Positions 1-7,262 of a stretch of DNA of 11,409 nt are shown here, in pieces. Position numbers and translations under genes: made by a program. Position 1 is the stretch's first letter. Every line of letters begins with the position of its first letter. The stretch comes from Candolleomyces eurysporus (lineage: Eukaryota > Basidiomycota > Agaricomycetes > Agaricales > Psathyrellaceae). The notes under the pieces were generated by a model. It was not told where the DNA came from and made no database searches. It saw only the letters and a list, made by a program, of their open reading frames with translations. The stretch covers positions 1-11,409 of the forward strand of contig JANBPK010000326.1 in the NCBI GenBank assembly GCA_027579435.1, in the 5' to 3' direction.

Positions 1-150
1 TCGGATGTGGGTGTTTGTTTGCGAGTGATCGAGCTCCGTGCTCAGAGAAGAGCTACTATTGTGACGAGGGTAAATCTAGGATCATGGGCTCCAGAGAACG
101 TTGAGTATGCGCTGTCAGAGCGTACTTCAGAGCTCAAGCCCGCTGCCTGA
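1..150 (+). CDS. C-terminal end of an upstream gene (partial, unidentified)
   Basis: A reading frame is open from the first base to TGA at 148-150 and encodes 49 residues. The composition looks protein-like: alternating hydrophobic and charged residues (RVIELRAQRRATIVTRV), then the stretch NLGSWAPENVEYAL and a polar end. A beta-strand pair followed by a Gly-Trp-x-Pro turn and a helix resembles the last part of START/Bet v1-like lipid-binding domains. That is a resemblance I infer by eye, not an identification. The stop is followed by about 300 bases without a clear gene, as expected for a 3' UTR. The frame could also be open by chance, since 49 codons is short. The rest of the gene lies outside the window. 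Confidence 0.42.
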   Translation, partial: SDVGVCLRVIELRAQRRATIVTRVNLGSWAPENVEYALSERTSELKPAA

Positions 151-1166
151 GGGGAGGGAAGGTGATAGGATGATTCTCAGCATGAAGAGAATGACAAGCG
201 AGCGTCAATAGGGACCTGGTAGGTGGTTTTACTTGGCGGGTGATACATGTTTGAGAGAAGGGAGGGAAAGAGGCACCGGCCGGGGGTGTAATAGGGCATT
301 GGAGTGCCTGCCATGGTGGGGCCACAGCTGATGGTTCTCAGTTCGCGATCCGTGGTTCGTGAGCCTCTGTTGGGTCGAACCTGGGCATTAGCACCAGTAA
401 ACCCAGAGTAATAGAGATATCCTTTGACAGACCACCCAGCTTGGTGAAATCTAAGAATTCAAAGGTCAGTTGATTGAATGGGCGCCTTTCGAAGGCCCCA
501 TTGTTTATTTTTATCCTTTCCTACCAGCTCGGAATGTTTCATAGATAATCATGCATTCATTTTCAAAAGACGGTTCAGGGCTAGTAACACTATAAACTTG
601 TCGAGATATCATGAGTATGCTGACAAGGTTATGTATCTCGGGGGTGAAGGTGTTGCTTCCAGGGGTTATTCGATAGCCGGCCATCAGCTTCAAGGTGCCC
701 CCCTCCTCCCCGGACTTTAAAGCATACATTTACGAGATGCTCCGCGAACTCGCTTCATTTCGGAATGCTCTTCCTCTGGTGTGCGATGAGCTGCCGTTGC
801 TCACGAAGATCACGAAGCTCGTTCTTTGTGACGCCGGAAGTTCCGGTCAGATCTGCCAGCCTTGAGCGTTATCTCAGCGCGGCTCCAGTCATTGCCTTTT
901 CGCGTTCCCAACTCCTCCGCTCTTCAACTAGGCACTCTTTGACAATTGGCGCAGCGGCTACAACACTTCAAGACCCTGACTCTTGATGTAAAACTCGCTT
1001 TAGCTTTATCGAGAAAATTAAGGAAATCGCCGGTAGATTAGTCACGTATTCCACAGTCGTATGAAATGTGTATGAGATGAAGGCCTTTCTGTTTATTGGC
1101 TCATATTTGCCCGATCTATATGCTTCTCGAAGCAACTGCCAATTTCCGAGTTGCACTGGCACTTAG
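151..1166. other. Intergenic stretch without a convincing gene
   Basis: About 1 kb between the partial upstream gene and the SAMHD1 promoter. Short open frames exist on both strands (for example plus 478-720 and minus 511-729), but none shows a recognisable motif and they overlap one another. The only coding-like signal is a minus-strand frame from about 1162 to 612 with few stops, listed separately. The first part is probably the 3' UTR and terminator region of the upstream gene. Confidence 0.5.
612..1162 (-). pseudogene. Possible decayed minus-strand coding relic (coiled-coil-like)
   Basis: One minus-strand frame runs from about 1162 to 612 (about 185 codons) with only four stops, including TGA at 968-970 and two more within 730-870. 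Its middle has a charged, heptad-like composition typical of coiled coils: a segment reading ECLVEERRSWEREKAM, then after a stop NELRDLREQRQLIAHQRKSI. I cannot assign a family. It could be a gene remnant, a gene with small introns over the stops, or chance in a GC-balanced region. Low confidence. Confidence 0.18.
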
Positions 1167-1172
1167 ACGCGT
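1167..1172 (+). promoter_or_regulatory. MCB-like element ACGCGT
   Basis: A perfect ACGCGT lies about 375 bases upstream of the SAMHD1 start codon. In ascomycete yeasts this hexamer (MluI cell-cycle box) is bound by MBF and drives G1/S genes, including those of nucleotide metabolism. A second core, CGCGT, lies at 1205-1209. One hexamer in 400 bases can occur by chance, so function is inferred. Confidence 0.3.
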
Positions 1173-1189
1173 GGACGTGATGGTGTCTG

Positions 1190-1208
1190 CGCGGTCAGTC
1201 ACACCGCG
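1190..1208. promoter_or_regulatory. Inverted repeat CGCGGT / ACCGCG with MCB core
   Basis: CGCGGT at 1190-1195 and its perfect reverse complement ACCGCG at 1203-1208 are separated by seven bases. The right arm overlaps a CGCGT core at 1205-1209. A palindromic GC-rich site in a promoter could bind a dimeric regulator such as a zinc-cluster factor, which often recognises CGG half-sites. The factor is unknown. Confidence 0.3.
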
Positions 1209-1258
1209 TGTACTGTGTAAACTTGATTGAAGTGAAGCCCATTTCATGTTTGTCAAGG

Positions 1259-1304
1259 CCCTTCCTTTCTTTCCTTCGAACCACCATCCTCCTCTATTCT
1301 GTCC
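1259..1304 (+). promoter_or_regulatory. Pyrimidine-rich promoter tract
   Basis: A long C/T-rich run (about 1259-1284, continuing to 1304) precedes the TATA box. CT tracts are a usual feature upstream of fungal transcription starts. It contains no reading frame of interest. Confidence 0.35.
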
Positions 1305-1398
1305 GCACTAGAGGTTAGAACTTGGGAGTTTGTGAGGGCATGGGTCTTTGAAACCCTTTCTATAGCAAAACCACGAAGATCATTCGACTGGGCTTCAA

Positions 1399-1405
1399 TA
1401 TAAAA
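1399..1405 (+). promoter_or_regulatory. TATA box (TATAAAA)
   Basis: TATAAAA at 1399-1405 lies 143 bases before the SAMHD1 start codon. With the usual spacing, transcription would start near 1430, leaving a leader of about 115 bases. The leader is pyrimidine-rich close to the start codon. Confidence 0.45.
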
Positions 1406-1547
1406 CCTTTGTGCTCCCGCCGAATATACCTGCGGTGTGCTGAACGCTTCGTAGAGCTACGCAGGCTCTGAAGAATTCCTCGGCTAATTTAAGGCGCCTC
1501 TACACCCTCTTTTGTTGTTATCATCGCTCCTCCGACACAATATCGAG

Positions 1548-3915
1548 ATGTCTGTATTGGACAGCCAGCCAACCTCGCTCCCGATGGTAGAAGACGACGA
1601 CCCGCATGGCTTCTTCGTTCCCAAAGCACTCAGGGGTGTGAAAGACGTCATCCACACGCTCAGTAGGTGATCTATGCCATCATTCGATAGGATATACTGA
1701 TGTCCTTCGAAGTCCCCATTCACTCTCATCTTAACCAATTCATCGACACGTAAGTTATCCGCCGCATGCAGCACTCTCGTGACGCTGGTAAGAGCGCGGT
1801 TTGTGTTTCAGGGTGCCTTTTCAGCGTTTACGCGACATCAAACAATTGGGAACGTCTTCATATGTCTGGCCATCTGCATCTCACACGCGATTCGAGCATT
1901 GCTTAGGTGCGTTCTGCATGGTCACACATTCGCATTTGATCCAACCTGCTTCCAACTTATTAGGCGTCGCATATTTAGCAAGATGTTTGGCTTCCCATCT
2001 TCAAACCAATCAGCCCAGCTTGAAGATAACCAATCGTGACGTCGGTTGCGTGGAGATCGCGGGCCTTTGCCACGATCTTGGCCATGGTCCTTGGAGTCAC
2101 GTCTGGGATAACATCTTCATGCCCAAGGCTATGTAAGTCATCGTGTCGACGCTGTTTTCGCAAGTCTGAAGTCTTCCTCACTAGTAAAGGATGCGGATGG
2201 CAACACGAGCTCGGTTCCGAGATGATGTTCGATTATATCGTCAAGAACTACAGCATCCCAATCTCGGATAAGGACGCCAGATTTATCAAGGCCTTAATTG
2301 CAGGTGACCCAGCCCAGTGCGAGTTAGTGAATAGGTGCCAATCTCGCTGCCTTGTCAGCTAATGGCTTCCGCCGTAGCGCATCCGAAAAACCCTTCTTAT
2401 TTGATATTATCGCCAACAAGCGAAACGGATTAGATGTCGACAAGTAAGAATTGGATTCACGATTCTTCGCTCAGATACCTGACGCGCTGCATTATTAGGT
2501 TCGACTACATTCAACGTGATTCCCATATGACTGGAACCTCGTTTTCTTTCGAAGCCACCAGGATTGTGAAGTCCGCAAGAGCTCTAGACAATCAGATTTG
2601 CTACAACATCAAGGATGCGGAACAGATCTACGAAATCTGCCGCCGTCGGTTCGCTCTGCACAAGAACGTCTATAGCCACAAGACTAGTGAGTATAACCTG
2701 GTCTTATTCCTCGTAGAGAAGCCTCTAACCGTGATCGCATCTCAGCTCGGGCAATTGAACATATGGTTGTCGATGCTCTTCTCCTGGCCGAACCTCACAT
2801 GAAGCTCGCTGAACGAGTATATGACCCCGACAGTTTCCTTTACTTGAATGATTATATCCTGAATGAAATCGAGAGGTCCAAGGCTCCGGTACGTGACATA
2901 TTTATTCCCTTAACAATGCTCAGTTCTCATTTGGTGCAGGAATTAGAAGCGTCTCGCCAATTGATCAAGCGACTTCGCCATCGCGAGCTTTACCGCGAAG
3001 TTGTATGGAAAGCAGTTGAGTTCACGTCAAAGAAGGCCATCCAGGAATACATTACTCCAGAACGAATTATGGGAAAGGCCCAAAAAACTTTTGAAGGGGA
3101 AGGTAGCGAAGAACCCTTAGACTTAACGGCGGACGACATCATTGTCGATATTGGGACGATTCATTATGGCATGGGGGAGCGTAACCCGGTGGACTTGACC
3201 AAGTTTTACTCGAAGAAGCATCCGGACAGTATGTGGTTTCGTTTATTTGTCCTTTCCTGGATAGGCAAGAGTACTAATCGTTGCAATAGAGCCTATGCAC
3301 GCTGGTCCTGGGGATTACTCTGGACTGAGGCCCTCGACCCATGCTGAGATCCTGTTGCGTATCTTCACGAAGAAGCCAGAGTATTTTGGGAGGGTTCATG
3401 ATGCATACAACGCAGTGCTGGTGGACATGGGCGAGGAAGTTTCTATCGGCGGAGACACCGTGCCGAACACTCCAACATTGACATCTACCCGAACTTCGGA
3501 TGCATTCTCGCTTGAGACTTTACCCAAGACCCCTGGTGGTGGCGCAGGCGATGCTGGAACTGGTTCTGAGCAGAGGAAGAAAAGGACTTTTGGCCGCTCG
3601 GGTTCTGCGATGATGAGTAAGAATCACTTTGCCGACGTAGATAAGGGATACAGGCATGAGAGTCCGAGCGCTAGTTCACGCCGCATGTCAACGGAAGGAG
3701 TGGCAGCAGCCATTGCTGGAGATCCAAGCGCCATTGCCATGATCACTACATTCCAGCCGATGGCCGACCTTCCACAGCTTTTCGAAGATGGGACAGAGGG
3801 CGCAACCATTGATGCAGCGCCTTCCCAAAGACTGAAGAGAGGAAGGGAGGACGAATTGCAACCTCCGATTGAGCGTGTTGAGGTGAAGAGGAGGAGGAAG
3901 CTGCGAAGTGATTGA
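1548..3915 (+). CDS. SAMHD1-type HD-domain dNTP triphosphohydrolase (10 exons, 621 aa)
   Basis: Predicted to hydrolyse dNTPs to deoxynucleosides and triphosphate, limiting the dNTP pool, probably in the nucleus. Exons: 1548-1662, 1713-1749, 1812-1906, 1964-2132, 2185-2322, 2378-2443, 2499-2686, 2746-2888, 2940-3228, 3290-3915. They sum to 1866 nt, exactly 622 codons. Introns are 50-62 nt with GT..AG ends and branch-like CTGAT, CTAAT or CTAAC sequences. Metal ligands of the HD site are visible: H80 in RFEHC, H119-D120 in [11 protein letters not shown], and D214 in [10 protein letters not shown]. Other family blocks are [12 protein letters not shown] (53-64), [13 protein letters not shown] (198-210), [11 protein letters not shown] and [10 protein letters not shown]. 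Length is close to the 626 residues of human SAMHD1, but there is no SAM domain: the N-terminus before the KDVIH motif is only about 30 residues. From about 464 on, the protein is low-complexity with basic clusters (KRRRK 613-617) suggesting nuclear import. The start is the first in-frame ATG after TAA at 1485 and has G at -3. Exon 2 is a 37-nt microexon and intron 1 uses an AAG acceptor, the least certain junction. Confidence 0.93.
1663..1712 (+). other. Intron 1 of the SAMHD1 gene (50 nt, AAG acceptor)
   Basis: The donor is GTAGGT at 1663, with a branch-like CTGAT at 1697-1701 and an acceptor AAG ending at 1712. The nearer acceptor at 1690 would give a 28-nt intron in the wrong frame. Only the 50-nt choice joins KDVIHTL to [13 protein letters not shown] in frame, matching the family's pattern around the KDPxH motif. 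Confidence 0.7.
1907..1963 (+). other. Intron 3 of the SAMHD1 gene (57 nt, stop-free)
   Basis: The donor is GTGCGT and the acceptor TTAG. The length is a multiple of three and no stop is in frame, so the unspliced RNA would stay open with 19 extra residues at G83, three residues after the catalytic H80. Removal restores the family sequence HCLGVAYLA, so splicing is the normal reading. Confidence 0.85.
2889..2939 (+). other. Intron 8 of the SAMHD1 gene (51 nt, stop-free)
   Basis: Donor GTACGT and acceptor GCAG. It falls between codons 317 and 318, is a multiple of three and lacks a stop. Removal joins IERSKAP to ELEASRQLI, as in other SAMHD1 proteins. Retention would add 17 residues. Confidence 0.85.
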
Positions 3916-4110
3916 TGGCAACTTCCCCTGCGGGTGCGTTTCCCTTTGAAGTTGCTCACATGCATTCATATCCATTTTCATCGATTTTTCGGTTCATTCT
4001 TTGCATTCTTGCCTCTGAAAGGTTCGCCGCCATTTTGCACATACACCTTCATTCATGTTATGCGCTGATTGAATTCTTCATTCACTCAATATGATTCATT
4101 GTTGGTGCAT
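3916..4110 (+). other. SAMHD1 3' UTR region, rich in CATTC repeats
   Basis: The stretch after the stop is T-rich and contains five copies of CATTC (several as TTCATTC or CATTCAT) between about 3960 and 4110. No canonical AATAAA is seen, which is usual in fungi. It is probably a 3' UTR and polyadenylation region. The repeated motif may bind RNA-processing factors, but nothing in the sequence proves this. Confidence 0.4.
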
Positions 4111-4540
4111 CTTGGATGCCAATTCTTCTCTTTGTTAAACTATTACCACTGAATATCACCCATAGCATCATACTTCATCTCCATTATCCTTTCCACCTTT
4201 GCACATAGACACTTACAGTACAGATGGACAATACTATCCATTATATTGGCATTTGAATTTGGCAGGGGCCATGGTTGGAAAAGCTTAGAAGTGACAAAAG
4301 GCCCAAATTTAAAGTTTAGGTTTACTAATGTAACACCCTTCAAATTTGCAGAAACCCAGTCTCACTGATCATTCACCCTCTCAGCAGCAAACTGAAGATC
4401 TTACTCCCCCCCTCCTTCCAACCTATATCTCCTACCCATAACAATGCTTAGACAATCTTTGCCTGTTGCAAAACTCACTCAGAAATTCCTCTGACTGTAA
4501 CAATTGGCAATCTATATCTAATCCAAGCAGGATATTATTA
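4111..4540. other. AT-rich intergenic DNA, nothing recognised
   Basis: About 430 bases between the SAMHD1 3' region and the LINE tail. It is richer in A/T than the gene to its left and has no frame with a recognisable product. TGTAACA occurs twice (4329 and 4496), but without the features of an LTR. This is the DNA next to the LINE insertion point. Confidence 0.5.
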
Positions 4541-4563
4541 TTTTTTTTTTAATTTTTTTTTTT
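4541..4563 (-). other. A-rich 3' tail of the LINE
   Basis: On the minus strand the element ends in eleven A, two T and ten A (plus-strand T runs at 4553-4563 and 4541-4550), followed by TAATAAT-like sequence at 4533-4540. Such tails mark the 3' end of LINEs made by target-primed reverse transcription. The exact border with host DNA is uncertain by about 10 bases. Confidence 0.8.
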
Positions 4564-4727
4564 GGTGGTACCTTGTGTTTTAGGACACAGCTCAATCCGG
4601 CGGAAGACAGAGTCAGGCCCGGAGAGCAGTAGATGGGGGATGGGAGTCGTCTTTGAAACCACCGCGGGGAAACGCTTTTTACGCGCACCTCTATGGTAGT
4701 GTGGGACTCTGGCCTGCGGTAATTTCG
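4564..4727 (-). other. LINE 3' UTR
   Basis: The 164 bases between the ORF2 stop at 4728-4730 and the A-rich tail. It shows no conserved protein motif. In LINEs this part of the RNA is usually what the reverse transcriptase recognises for priming. No specific structure is obvious to me. Confidence 0.6.
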
Positions 4728-7166
4728 TCATCTATTTCTACCTTGAGGTCGTCTCCTTGTACCGCTTACTTGGCCCCTACCCACTAAAACCCCGCTCGAC
4801 TCTTCCACGATTGGTGTCTTGGTTTGTTCGTTAATAATGTTTCTCCATGTCCCTTTGACTAACTCCGGGTCAAGGGACTTGTTTTTGTACCTCTTCTTGT
4901 TTGTTAGTAGGAAGTCGTGGAGGATTCTCACATTTATGGCTGAATTCCATCTATTTGTGATTTCCATGATGGAGAATGTCTTTTGGGCATCCTGTTCTTT
5001 TTCGATTCTCCATTCGCATCTTAGCTTCCATATCAGGTACGCTGATTCTGAAACAATCGTGGTGCGTGCACGATCCTCTACTCTCACTGAGTAATTTGTT
5101 TTAGAGTCTCTTTTAAGTCCGCAGCTTAGAATGTCTCCAAGTGTGGGTTTTGTCCATTCAATACCTTTCCTTTCTAGTGTTTTACTGACTAGTTTCCAGA
5201 TAAGATCCTGTCCCGTGAAACTACATTCCGTCAGGATGTGTTCTGCGCTCTCAATTGTCTGACAGCCTTTGCATAGTGCCCTATGTTCGAGGTTCTGAAT
5301 TCTTTCCCAAATGTGACCGCACGGGAGGCAGTCATGCATCACTTTCCATAGGAAGTTGCTCGTCTTTTTCACTTGGATGTCTTTACTTCTAAGTGAGGAC
5401 CAGATTATCTCGTTCGATGGGAATTTATTTGTTTTCAATTTTGCTGCAAGTCTTGTTTTCTCTAGGTTTGCTTTGGTACGCTTTCTATCTTTCTTTTGGT
5501 CTCTTTTGAAGCTCAGGATACCTCTATATAGGGTTGATTGCATCATTTCTGAAAGCTTGGAACCCACAACTCGGAGTTCATGGGGGACGTAGAATGAGAT
5601 TGGTAGGGTTATTCCATCAGTCACTGCTTGGTTTGCTAGTTCGTCAGCACCATTGTTCCCTTCATTACTGCTGTGGCCTTTTACTTTCTCCAGGTAGACT
5701 CGGTTTTTTCTCTTCCGAAGAGTGGCTATAACTGCCCTTAGAATGTCTCCGTTCCCATAGTCTATCCAACTGTTGTCTTCGATTTTCCTCAGGTTCACTG
5801 TGAGGGTATTGATCATTAATTGAGAGTCAGTTTTTATGGTGATAGCACGGTCGTCTGGCGTGTTTTGCAGAGCTAGTAGTATGGCTAAGGCCTCGCCTGA
5901 GTTGTTCAATTGATGAATGTGGGCTGGGACTCTTGACTTGATGTTTCTAGGGTCGTTCCTCCCGAACCAGACTCCTGCTCCAGCCTTTGCGTTCTCGTCT
6001 CCATTATTCTCACAGGATCCGTCTGTGTATATACAGATTCCACTTCCAGTGCTGGTATCTTTGTTTCTATCGTGGACTTCTGTGGGGTCATTTGAGAGAT
6101 CTGTTAGGTCCGCAAAGACTCTGAAACCCTCCTTGAGTGATTTAATGTCAATTCTGTCCCTGAATAAGGTCTTCCCTTGTCTTACCTCTCTTTCATCTAG
6201 TCTAGCTTCCTCCTCTTTGGTGGGGAATGTGGTTTCATCCATTACCTCGTCTATGGTTGCTAGTGTTGGTCTCCATTTCTTCCTGAGTGCAAGGAGGAAT
6301 TTTAGGCCGTACCTCCTGCAGGTTTCTGGATCAATACATCCTGTCTCTTTATCGTCAGTGCACTCCCTACACGTACATTGTTTTACTTTCCTGTCTCCCT
6401 TCCTTGAGTTTTCTCCATCGTTAAGATTGTTTGGGGTGTTCTCGTGTGATAGCCATCCGTCTGCGTGTGACAGCATGTCTCGTACTTTGTAAATTCTGTG
6501 GTGCTCTTGTTGGCACCGTGCCCATCTCCCTCTAGTTGGTAGATTCTTGCTTGTGTTCAAGCCTATGTGGAACCAGAATGGTAGGTCCTCTTTTTGGGCT
6601 CCTGTTAAGATGTTTGGGTGGAAGATAACATTATATTTGTTTGATGTTTTAATCATCTTTCTAATTGATAGTGGGAGGCTTGTCCTCTCATTTGATTGCC
6701 TTGTTCCTGGCTTCCATGTTTGTAGAAACTTGTTTATGGCAATGTTCGTGTCCTGTATCCCTTGTGAGAGGGGTATGCTTTTTGCAATTAAACTATCTGC
6801 TAGGTAGGTCCAACGCACTCTCTCTTGGCCGAGATTCAGGTATCGCTTGAGTCTCATCAAGTCTATGGCCTCATTTCTTGATCTGATGTCCAGTAATTTT
6901 AAGCCTCCTAGTTCTATTGGTTCTCTTGTGGTCTCTATCCCTACACCTGGGGGTCCATTCCACATGAATTCGTTAACCATTTTGTTAAGCCTTGTTTCTA
7001 CTTCCTCAGGCATTCCTTGTACAACAGTTCGGTATTGCGTAAGTCCCCCTACAGTCATATTTATGATCAGTCGACGTCCTATCTGGGAGGTCCCTCTGCG
7101 GTTCCAGGCTGTAAGTTTTTCCCTGGTTTTTTCTATAGTTGGGGTCCATACCGATGTGTTCTCCAC
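4728..7166 (-). CDS. LINE ORF2 segment: RT thumb, Cys-rich insert, RNase H and C-terminal zinc finger
   Basis: 812 residues counted from the first ATG after the lesion. Residues 1-70 resemble the RT thumb of other LINEs (GRRLIINMTVGGLTQY). Near 262-281 lies a Cys cluster, CTCRECTDDKETGC followed by C five residues later. RNase H follows with its carboxylate set D382 (IYTDGS), E425 (SGEALAI), D447 (KTDSQLMI) and D508 (NGADELA), in normal spacing. It removes the RNA strand of the hybrid. Near 620-650 a zf-RVT-type finger reads C632-x2-C635-x7-H643-x4-C648. The tail is basic (GTRRRPQGRNR). No lesion is visible within this piece. Confidence 0.93.
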   Translation of the reverse strand: MENTSVWTPTIEKTREKLTAWNRRGTSQIGRRLIINMTVGGLTQYRTVVQGMPEEVETRLNKMVNEFMWNGPPGVGIETTREPIELGGLKLLDIRSRNEAIDLMRLKRYLNLGQERVRWTYLADSLIAKSIPLSQGIQDTNIAINKFLQTWKPGTRQSNERTSLPLSIRKMIKTSNKYNVIFHPNILTGAQKEDLPFWFHIGLNTSKNLPTRGRWARCQQEHHRIYKVRDMLSHADGWLSHENTPNNLNDGENSRKGDRKVKQCTCRECTDDKETGCIDPETCRRYGLKFLLALRKKWRPTLATIDEVMDETTFPTKEEEARLDEREVRQGKTLFRDRIDIKSLKEGFRVFADLTDLSNDPTEVHDRNKDTSTGSGICIYTDGSCENNGDENAKAGAGVWFGRNDPRNIKSRVPAHIHQLNNSGEALAILLALQNTPDDRAITIKTDSQLMINTLTVNLRKIEDNSWIDYGNGDILRAVIATLRKRKNRVYLEKVKGHSSNEGNNGADELANQAVTDGITLPISFYVPHELRVVGSKLSEMMQSTLYRGILSFKRDQKKDRKRTKANLEKTRLAAKLKTNKFPSNEIIWSSLRSKDIQVKKTSNFLWKVMHDCLPCGHIWERIQNLEHRALCKGCQTIESAEHILTECSFTGQDLIWKLVSKTLERKGIEWTKPTLGDILSCGLKRDSKTNYSVRVEDRARTTIVSESAYLIWKLRCEWRIEKEQDAQKTFSIMEITNRWNSAINVRILHDFLLTNKKRYKNKSLDPELVKGTWRNIINEQTKTPIVEESSGVLVGRGQVSGTRRRPQGRNR

Positions 7167-7262
7167 TCCGTTTCCTACAAAGGCTCCTAGAGCCCTAACT
7201 GGTTCCCCTTGTTTTGCAATTCGTATGTTTTGTGGGATTGGAGAGTTGTCGTCTCCAAATTT

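Noticed and set aside
320..400. tRNA-like T-arm on the minus strand (GGTTCGACCC)
   Set aside because: The bases on either side do not pair as a T-stem and no anticodon or acceptor stem can be built around it.
940..1020. tRNA-like start TTGGCGCAGCGGCTAC
   Set aside because: No T-loop consensus or matching acceptor stem follows.
1663..1690. A 28-nt intron using the acceptor at 1690
   Set aside because: Too short for a fungal intron and it leaves the next exon out of frame; the acceptor at 1712 solves both.
4329..4502. Possible solo LTR bounded by TGTAACA repeats
   Set aside because: The two copies are direct, not the inverted TG..CA ends of an LTR, and the flanking bases show no target-site duplication.
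5917..6492. Plus-strand open frame of 191 codons opposite the RNase H region
   Set aside because: It is the antisense shadow of the ORF2 coding sequence, Ser/Phe/Leu-rich with no motif, while the minus strand has RNase H with all catalytic residues.
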